A stretch of 64,000 nucleotides of DNA from Ganoderma boninense. Lineage: Eukaryota > Basidiomycota > Agaricomycetes > Polyporales > Polyporaceae. The stretch lies in contig CM035311.1 of assembly GCA_002900995.3 (NCBI GenBank), forward strand, positions 62,001 to 126,000, in the 5' to 3' direction. A program made the position numbers and the translations under genes. Every line of letters starts with the position of its first letter. Within the stretch, counting starts at the first letter, position 1. Positions 56,181 through 64,000 of the stretch are shown here, one piece after another. Below the pieces are notes generated by a model. It saw nothing but the letters and a program-made list of their open reading frames with translations. It had not been told where the DNA came from and searched no databases.

Positions 56181-59100
56181 TCATGGCGACTTAAGCGTTA
56201 CTTCGGAGAGGGTTTTGAACGCGTCCCGATAAGCATCAAGCAGCGCCTTAACGCGGGTCCGCTCCGCGACGAGCGCCTCGTCCTCGTTGAGGAGGTCCCC
56301 GAAGAGATCTGGTTTGTACAGAGCCGCCACGAGCCGGTTCTGGACCTGCTGGGACGTGTTGTTGACGAGGAGGTGCATAATGGCCTTGGGGACGAGATCC
56401 TGGATGGTCTGTCGGACGATGGCGAAGTAGGACTGGATGAGGGAGCGAATGAGGTTTGTCTCCATCTCCTCGCGCATTGTCAGCTGCGCGCTTCCGTCAG
56501 ACGCCTGAGGAAAGAGGAAGCAGAACGCAGTCAGTTTGAGTTGCGTGTGGTTTTGCAGAGCAAAGATGCGAACGAGAAGTATGCCGAGATAAGAAGGGGT
56601 CAGAACCTTGGGAAGCCACCGAAGGGGTGATGGTGTCCCAGAATCTGTCCGCAGTCGCCACTGGATGTGTCGAAGGCATGGAGAACCGCAGGACACATGC
56701 GCACGACCCACAAAGATCCGGCCGGAGCACGATAAGCCTCACAGGGTCCGTGACAGCAGCCCAGGCAACAAGGGAACACCTTGCCGACCGGCGACTCAAC
56801 AACGACCACAACCACAACCACAACCACAACCACAACCACGATCCCAGCAAACCACAGATCCGCCCATCAACCCGAAACGGCCGACAAACGATAACCACCC
56901 AAAACATGGCAACTCACCGCCTCGATGTGCCTCCCCAGGCTCTTCATGTCGTACGCCGCATTGCTCCTGTCCATCGTCCCCCGCTTGCCCGCCATCAGCC
57001 CAGACTCGAGCGTGGGGTCCGCCCCAGACACGTCCCGGCCGGTCGGCGCGCTCACCCCCGCGCGCTCCGCGTTGGGGCCCGAGAGCGGCCCCGGCCCGTT
57101 CTGCCCAAAGAAGTAGTTCAAGAACGTCTCCTTGGCCGTGCCCGTGTGCGGCGACGACCCCGGGCCCCCCGTCGTTGCCGTCGAGGCGCCCGAGACGTTG
57201 CGCGAGGTCGACGTCGCGTCGCGGTGGTGGTGGTGGGCATGCTGGTGCTTCCCGGGCGCGTTTCGCGGGGGCACTGTGATGGGTGGGGCAGGGGACCGGG
57301 AGGAGCGCTCGTTCAGGGCAGAGGACGTCGACCGCGCTGACAGGCCGTTTGTGCTCCCGTTCGCGGGCGCGGAGGCCTCGTCTTGGGAGTCTTCGTCATC
57401 CGTCGCGTTCCCGATGATGCCGTTAATAGAGTCGGCGGAGGAGGGCTGTGTGCGCGCGTAAAATCCGATCGATTTGCGCTGCGGTGCTCAGTATGAGGGC
57501 GAATGGAGAGTGCATGGCAAACTTACTCGGGGGAGGATCTGCTTTGGCTGGGGTGCAGCCATGGAGTGTGTGGCGGCGGCAGAGCCCTGGATGAATGCGG
57601 GGTGGTTCGTGTTGATATACGCGGTCTGAATGTCGATCAAGCTCTGGGTATAGTCCGTCGTGGGCCCGAGGCGTTCACGGAGGAGCTCAGAGACGACCTC
57701 GATAAGCTGAGCATGGAGTCTAGGGAATCGTTGTAGCTCCTGCAAAACCCATCAGACACAAGAATCGTTGCAAGAATGTGACCGAAAGATACCTACCGCG
57801 CTGGTGCAGTTATGGCAGATCTTGACCAGCTCCTCGTACACGAGCTCAACGCATCGCAAACTGGGGGCTTCCAAGAGCTTGATCTGAGGCTTGACGAGCA
57901 GGTCGAACGCGATTTCAGGGACAAATAGACTCGGTCGGGGACCCGTTGAATTGCGGATGGCTGTCCGGATGTCCTGGTTGTCGAGGTTTTGCGTCGCATC
58001 GATGGACGTCAGCGCAGTGCCGAAGACATCATTGAAGATGTAGTATATCCGTGCGCCACCAGACAGCTCCTTGGTGGAGATATCCACGCTCGTGCCGTCG
58101 ATCGACGCGACAAAGTCCCGCGCGAACTGTGTCATTAGTCGGAGAATAAGAGAGCCTTGCTGCATGCCAAAATTCCACGTCAGATCCAGCTAGTCTGCGC
58201 TTCTAATCGCATCAACAGCCAACCAACCTGGTTCTTGTCCCCATAGATCGCAGCGTCCCCGAACGAGTTGAGCTCCTGCTGCGCCTGGCCCATCAGCGTG
58301 TTCAGCCGCGCCTTCATGTCCGGCAGCTTGTCGCGGATGTGGCCCATGAGCACCTGGTTGAGCGTCTTCGCGAGATACCGCGTCCCGTTCTTGTGCGCGA
58401 TGTTGCGGTACGCAGGGTGGTTCCGGAAGAACTCGCCCTCGCTCTCCATCGCGTCGCCCAGCGGCTTCTCTGCGTTGATGTCCGCCTGCGACCGGTTCAC
58501 GACGCCGATGAAGCCCAGCTTCAGCGGGTACACGCGGCCCGTGAGGATGTCGAGCGCGTTCGTGCCCGCGTCCATCAGGTCCAGCTTCGTCAGCACGCCG
58601 ATCGTGCGTCGGCCCTGTGGGTCTGTCGACCGCGCGAGCTTGAGGGCTTCCGAGTTTGCGAGATCGACGTTCGCTGCGGACACGGCGAGGATCACGCTGT
58701 GGGTACAAAGGTGGTTAGGAAGCACTAAGGTACAGGGCAAGGCACGCACCAGTTGGGTTTGGAGATGTAATCGAGGACGAGGCTCCGGATTTGTCGCTCG
58801 ATGTCGCCCGGTTGGTCACCGACTGGGATCTGGGAGGTGGTGCGATGCATCAGCATGAGCGCATTTATTCTAGGGGTAGAAAAATGGGGCTGGATGGGGC
58901 GCGACGCATCTCGCGAAATTAGGGCAATTCAGGTTGAGCGCACGACCCAGGACCTGCGGCGCAACAGGAACACGGATGTCTGTCCGTTCAATAAATTCTA
59001 CCACGCGATGAACACTGAATGCTGGTGGTGCATGGTCGTACTATTCGCCGACTCGCTCTGTATGACACATGTCACGGTTGGGAGTATGTGCGACCACGCG

Positions 59101-60527
59101 CGACCACAGGAATCGTACGGATGTGGATGAATCCCCCCGCCCTTCTCAGGTCCAGGGCATACCATGCACAGTCAACTTGACATTGAAGTTCCATGACCAG
59201 CCAGGTAACGGAGGCCCAGAAGGTGTGCCAATATCAAACCACTGGCCCTGATGATCAAAGTATGTGTGCACCAAGCCGTGGCAAATGGCCTCACGCCGTA
59301 TATCCGGAAATTCCGCACGAAATGAGATATTCGTGAAATCGAGTCCTTTGTGGCATGCACAAACAGCGAAGCGTCCTCAAGTGCCCCGCCATGCAAGAGA
59401 CGAAGGTGATTCCCCATTCATGTCACCAGCGGCATCTGAGGATGTACGCCGTGAGGACGTCTTCAGGGCCAACGGTTACATAGAGCACCGCCGTTTTGCA
59501 GTCAGCTCCACAGACAACTAGAAACTCGTGCCCTACTGCGTGCAAATGTTCTGTGGTCAGGTGTAGTCGACAGGAAGGGCCATGTTACCGTTCGGGTAGC
59601 GTAAGACTCGTTGGGAGACATCGCGTGGCCGGAAAGAGCCCATTCCCTCACCAAAGAGACTCCTGCGAGTGCGGCTACGTATCCACCCGATATGGCTGAA
59701 CATTGACGAACCTCAAGCTAAAGACCTTCGAAATGGAGGGAAACGCGAACGGTATCATATCCTCGAATGGCACCCGACCAACAGCTCGATCTCGAGACGG
59801 CCCGTGACATGCGCGAAAAACCACGTTCCCTGTGGGACTTCCCGCCGTATTCATGGACCGAACCCCGCACGAGAACCACAACGCGAATGGCGCGCAAGAC
59901 AAACATCCCTCTATCTTAAAAGAAGCGCACGCACCTTTGTCAAACCCGGCAGATCCACCAACGTCAAGTCGAGCACGTTGGGGCTGTATATGCGGAGGTG
60001 GATGGGGAGCTTGCTGATGCCCTTGTTCTGGCCCGCGACGCGGAACGTCTCCTGCTCAATCTCGCGGCGGATCTCGTTGAAGTCGGTGTAGCGCTTGTCG
60101 ATGTGGAGAAACTGGCCCCATTCCGTGTAGTCGGCTGGCGTGTCTGGGACGGGGGTGTGGATGAGCTGGAGGACGAGCGGTCGCCGGGTGACGATGCCCT
60201 GGCCACGGGGGAGGAAGTCGCGTCCGACGATGCTGGGTGGCGGTTGGTGAATGTCAGCATCGGAGAGGGGGAGATAGAATAAAGGGTGCGCACGTCTCGA
60301 GGACACTGGACTTTCCCGCTGACTGGCTGCCAACCTGAACAACATCTCAACATTGTGGGATTCTCCCGGATAGAAGAAGGGTACGAACCACGGCGAGCTG
60401 GGGCATGTCCAGCTCTCCGCCTAGACGCACGTGAGTTGCAGGGAAGCAGGAGGCCGGAGAGGCACGCACCGAGGTTGGCGAAGGTGTCTTGGAGTTTGTT
60501 GACGAGCTTGATGAGGTCGGCGTCCAT
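56181..60527 (-). CDS. VPS1: dynamin-family GTPase VPS1
   Basis: Starts at 60527 ([20 protein letters not shown]) and ends at 56181. GTPase motifs in order: G1 GSQSAGKSS (near 60330), G3 DLPGLTK (before 59935), G4 TKLDLMDAG and VVNRSQ (58749-58200). Then the middle/stalk region, a variable linker with a His cluster ([10 protein letters not shown], near 57230), and the C-terminal GED helix ([20 protein letters not shown]) near 56450. No PH or proline-rich domain, as in Vps1/Drp. Roughly 750 residues by my estimate. Role: membrane scission in vacuolar and endosomal traffic and peroxisome division. The intron between the exon ending LPGLTK (59935) and IPVGDQPGD (58829) is 1105 bp and carries foreign coding-like text. 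Confidence 0.95.
56804..56838. repeat. CCACAA minisatellite in a VPS1 intron
   Basis: Six or so CCACAA units in tandem within the intron that separates the GED exon from the linker exon. Confidence 0.85.
59146..59906 (-). pseudogene. decayed gene fragment nested in a VPS1 intron
   Basis: Same strand as VPS1. Coding-like blocks in different frames follow one another: [60 protein letters not shown], then [20 protein letters not shown] and [18 protein letters not shown] ending at a TGA (59148-59146). The text is compositionally protein-like, but frameshifts separate the blocks. I do not recognise the family. Confidence 0.5.
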
Positions 60528-60811
60528 GGCGGGGACGACGGGTGGCGGGTCGTGGCGGTCGTGATGAGAGTCGTGGACGAGGAGGATGTGGTCGAGAGCA
60601 CAACGAGTTCCAACGTTCCGACCTCGGCGCCAAAAACGCGTCGCCACGGCGTGCACCCGACGCAGCTTCCGGTCCCGCGGGCGCTTCCCATCACTCTTGT
60701 TCTCCACCGTCCACGGCGGTGCTGCCGGCGCACACACTCTCCCTCGGCTTCTCCCTCCTCCTCGTCTGACTTCTCCGTGACGTCGTCTGTGCCGACCAGA
60801 CACCGTGGACT
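60528..60811. promoter_or_regulatory. shared divergent promoter of VPS1 and the aminopeptidase
   Basis: Only 284 bp separate the two ATGs, which face away from each other, so both promoters and 5' UTRs must share this DNA. A CCTCTCCCTCGGCTTCTCCCTCC-like pyrimidine run, cut here to its core CTCGGCTTCTCCCTCC, lies on the aminopeptidase side. No specific factor site was recognised. Confidence 0.5.
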
Positions 60812-63800
60812 ATGCCGTCCCAATACGAGCCTCTAGGACAGGAAGCTCCGGACGACTTCTTCCACGCCGAATCATCCACTCGCGTGAACACCGCCTTCCC
60901 CCCTAAGCCCGAGATCTACTACGGCGAGGGCCCGTTCGACCCACCAAGCTCGGACGACGATGAGTCTGAAGTGCTTCTTGAGAAGAATATATCACGGGGG
61001 GACAGCGGTGCGTTCGAGGAGGAAGGGCACTTGATCGTGGGCAAGAAAGTACGTCCTTTGCGCTGCATGATTCCTACTCCTGCCAACGCACCTCTATTTG
61101 AAGAAACGGCCTGCTTCATTGAAATTCCTAATTTTCGGCCTCGCATCTCTCGTTTCTATTGCTGTCCTCATCGGCGTATTCGCCGCTAGATCATACACCG
61201 GCACACCGTTCCGCGTACAGGGCGTCCAGCACCTCACCATGGACCACTTTTTCAACGGCACATTCGCTACAAATAGAAAGGATATACATTGGGTTCCAGA
61301 GGGTGAGTTTCGTTCCCCTCTCACGTCGTTCCGTCCTTGCTGGCTACTCCACTTCGGCGTACTTCGCTGCGCACACTCCGCAGCCGTGTAAGTGTGCAAG
61401 AAGATGGCCTTCGTTACCATCCGTTTCGGAACCCATCCCATGAAAGAAAATGGGATAATAACGCGAAGGGTGGGGACCCGTTCCCGAATGTCTGTGGTGA
61501 AAAGTGTGGCTATATGCGCGTTGCTTTGCCCAGACGGGCTCGCTATAGGCTCGAGACTGACCTCCTCGTCGGCGCCGACGACCCGGACATTGTGGCATCA
61601 TTGGCAAGGAGATCTTGCTCTCACTCCCACTTGACACCACCAAACTCTCCGAGCTGAAGGAGACTGTCAAAGGCAACGGGTCGGAGGAGCACGTACACGA
61701 TCGAGAACGAGCGGTTCCTCGGTGACGTATTCGCGCGTACGCGTGGGTATTGCTGGATCCCCGGCTGGCACGTCCAGTCCCCGTTCCACAGTGTCATCCG
61801 CTAGAGATTTGCATCCGACTAAGGATGCTCAGCCTTAATAACCAGCTGGATGCTCTCTAATGCAGCAACGAAGCGACGGAGCCCCTTATTCTCCCTCAGG
61901 CGGGGGCGAATTAACTGGTACAATCGGGGGAGCAACCTCCACGCAAGTCACCAGTCACCAGACCTTGTGGAATTGTGAATTGCTCCCTCCTTCCTCATTG
62001 TTCTCCTTTCCTTTTCCGGATGCCTTCCAAAAGGACTGACTACGACATGGAAGGCTGGGGTTTTGAAAACTGGGAAGTGGTGTGGTGACCCGTAGCAGCA
62101 CTATATCTTGAGTGTGACTGAGCTGTGCGGACGTGCATTCTGTTTTTGGTCGCAGTTCGGGTGATCTGGACTTAATATTACGGACGTTGAAGAAGGGTGT
62201 TCACTCCGCTTTCACGCCCATTTGATTCGAGGTGCTGCAGTCCTTTACAGTGAGCACTTGAGTGGATCCAGCGCTGGAATCGCTTTTGCAAACACAGCGA
62301 TTTCCGATTAGCTCTCTTTTTCACCGTCCCTATGCAGAGTTCCCAGACAGTGTTCCACCGAGTTTTGGGATAATTTTCGTAATCACTGGTATTTACTTAC
62401 GTTCTTCACACAGCTGGGGATGGCGTGTACGCTGTCATCGAGGGTTCATTTATTTCCCTCCACGATTTGAAGACCAACACGACCAGCGAATTGGTGTCCT
62501 TGGCGGACATTCGTGATGTAGGCATCTGTGTCTATTTCGTGTTAGCATCCAAAGCTCACCATTCGCAGGAACGTGGGTCTCCACTGGGTTGGTCGGAGTG
62601 GAAGCTTTCTAAAGACATGAAGTATCTTCTTGTCAAGGCCAACTGGAAGAAGGTTCGTTCAAGCCCTGACACTGCTTGTTCTACCTTTCCTGAACCCTCT
62701 TAGCAATGGCGGCATTCGAGCTTCGGCAACTACTATGTCCATGAACTGGCGACCAAAGAGACGCATCCACTCATTCCGCCGTCACACCCGCCAGTGACCG
62801 CATACGCTACTTGGTCACCGACCGGCGAGTCTATTGCGTTCGTTGCGGAGAATGACCTTTACGTTGTCCCCTCCCCCTTGTGCGTCTCCCCTCCCCTCCG
62901 TACTCTTGCTCTGTAGCGCGCTCACCCCGGCCCTCGCTCCCACAGCGACACGCCCGTCCGCGTCACGACCTCGGGGAATGCCTCGCTCTTCCACGGAGTC
63001 CCCGACTGGGTCTACGAGGAGGAGGTCTTCTCGGCTGACTACGCGCTGTGGTGGGCTCCGGACTCGTCCAAGCTCGCGTTCCTCGCGTTTGACGAGACCG
63101 CCGTGGACGAGTACTCGTTCCCGATCTACAACCCGACCGAAGACGCGCACGCAGTCATACCGTATCCCAGCTCCGTCGTCATGAAGTACCCGAAGCCGGG
63201 GTACAGCAACCCATTTGTGTCCGTGCACGTCTTCGAGCTCGGAACTTACCTGAGCAGCGTGCGCCAGGCGGGTGGAAGCGCGAACGTCAACACGACCGTG
63301 CTTGCACGACAGGCAACTGTCGAACTCGATTGGGAGGATCGCATTGCGAAGGAGAACAGCGTCATTGCGGAGGTGGCGTGGGTGGGCGGCGACGCGCTGC
63401 TCGTGAAGGAGGTCACGCGCGCCGCCGAGGACGGGCACGTCGTGTATTTCGACCTGGCCCGCGAGGCCGGGCGCTCTGGCAAGTCTGTCAGGAGGCTGGG
63501 CAAGGAGGGCGAGCAGGGCGACGATGGGTGGATCGACGCGGTACGTCACCGTGCTTACTCTGGCCAGCGGCACGCGCGCAGATGCTTATTGACTCACGTG
63601 TGGATGCAATGTACAGATGCAGGCGATCTATCCCATCGACGCCGCGCTCTCGCCGGGCGGCGTGCCCGCGTATTTGGACATCGTCCCGACGCCGGAGGGG
63701 TACAACCATATCGCGCTCTTCAGCCCTGCAAACGCGACCACGCCTCTGTTCTTGACGTACGGGGAGTGGGAGGTGACGAGCGAAATTCTTGCCGTTGACG

Positions 63801-64000
63801 TCAACCTGGGTCTCGTGTACGTCTATGTGCTTTCTCGTCCGAGGCTAGGTAACGTTTTGCTTATTCAATCCGTTTGCGGGACAGGTACTTCCAAGCGGCG
63901 AACCCGTCATCCACGCAGCGTCATATCTACTCAGTTCAGCTTCCCGACTTGGAGAATGCGGAGCGCGTGGCGCCGAGCTCGCTGACAGACATTTCCAGCC
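60812..64000 (+). CDS. dipeptidyl aminopeptidase (DPP IV/Ste13-Dap2 type), N-terminal part
   Basis: Starts MPSQYEPLGQEAPDDFF at 60812 and runs off the right edge. Exon 1 (60812-61048) encodes an acidic cytosolic tail. Exon 2 (61104-61302) gives one membrane span (FLIFGLASLVSIAVLIGVFA), so the protein is type II. After a 1111-bp intron, exons from 62414 on encode the beta-propeller: VYAVIEGSFISLHDLKT, SEWKLSKDMKYLLVKANWKK, WRHSSFGNYYVHEL, PVTAYATWSPTGESIAFV, DWVYEEEVFSADYALWWAPD (the DW.YEEE motif that anchors the substrate N-terminus) and YPKPGYSNP. The Ser-Asp-His hydrolase domain lies beyond the window. Role: removes X-Pro/X-Ala dipeptides in Golgi or vacuole. Confidence 0.93.
61440..61804 (+). 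pseudogene. gene fragment nested in an aminopeptidase intron
   Basis: Plus-strand blocks inside intron 2: RRARYRLETDLLVGADDPDI, KEILLSLPLDTTKLSELKET and NERFLGDVFARTRGYCWIPG ending HVQSPFHSVIR and TAG at 61802-61804. The frames of the blocks differ, so it is either spliced in a way I cannot prove or decayed. No family recognised. Confidence 0.5.

Noticed and set aside
1..64000. CRISPR arrays, bacterial operons or phage genes
   Set aside because: Spliced genes throughout and no regularly spaced repeats; the window is eukaryotic.

Overview
The window is nuclear DNA of a filamentous basidiomycete, most likely an Agaricomycete of the polypore type. The evidence is GC-rich coding sequence cut by many short (about 45-90 bp) GT-AG introns, tandem families of CAP/PR-1 secreted proteins, membrane P450s of the CYP512/CYP5150 style, fungal MYND-finger proteins, and a large DNA transposon with the protein family typical of mushroom genomes. 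No function was checked by database search; calls rest on motifs and recalled family features.

Layout. 1-9 kb: a CAP/PR-1 cluster (a partial gene at the left edge, then three genes at 3.9-8.9 kb), all with the same five-exon structure. 10.3-15.1 kb: two tandem MYND-finger units that read as one fused gene on the minus strand, with a 1.4 kb first intron. 15.5-16.5 kb: a small CACTG-ended element with a 3-bp target duplication. 17.0-25.2 kb: an 8.25 kb transposon with matching inverted ends, two genes on the minus strand (a decayed transposase and an unknown partner) and nested repeats. 25.5-29.4 kb: mitochondrial HSP78/ClpB. 29.6-32.2 kb: an inverted, diverged copy of the left edge of the window, carrying a fifth CAP gene. 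32.6-43.6 kb: a P450 cluster with two pseudogenes and two intact genes. 44.7-45.5 kb: SYS1. 45.5-50.6 kb: about 5 kb with no recognisable gene. 50.6-55.3 kb: a BCS1-like AAA ATPase. 56.2-60.5 kb: dynamin VPS1 (minus). 60.8 kb to the edge: a dipeptidyl aminopeptidase (plus), divergent from VPS1.

Housekeeping genes (HSP78, SYS1, BCS1-like, VPS1, aminopeptidase) alternate with fast-changing accessory families (CAP, MYND, P450) and mobile DNA. A recurring theme is intron invasion: four otherwise compact genes each hold one intron of 0.7-1.4 kb carrying foreign or decayed coding sequence. GC-AG introns recur in three unrelated genes. No single new biochemical system is proven. The strongest novel points are the two-gene CACTG transposon and its small relative, the fused double-MYND gene, and the micro-exon ladder in the BCS1-like gene.
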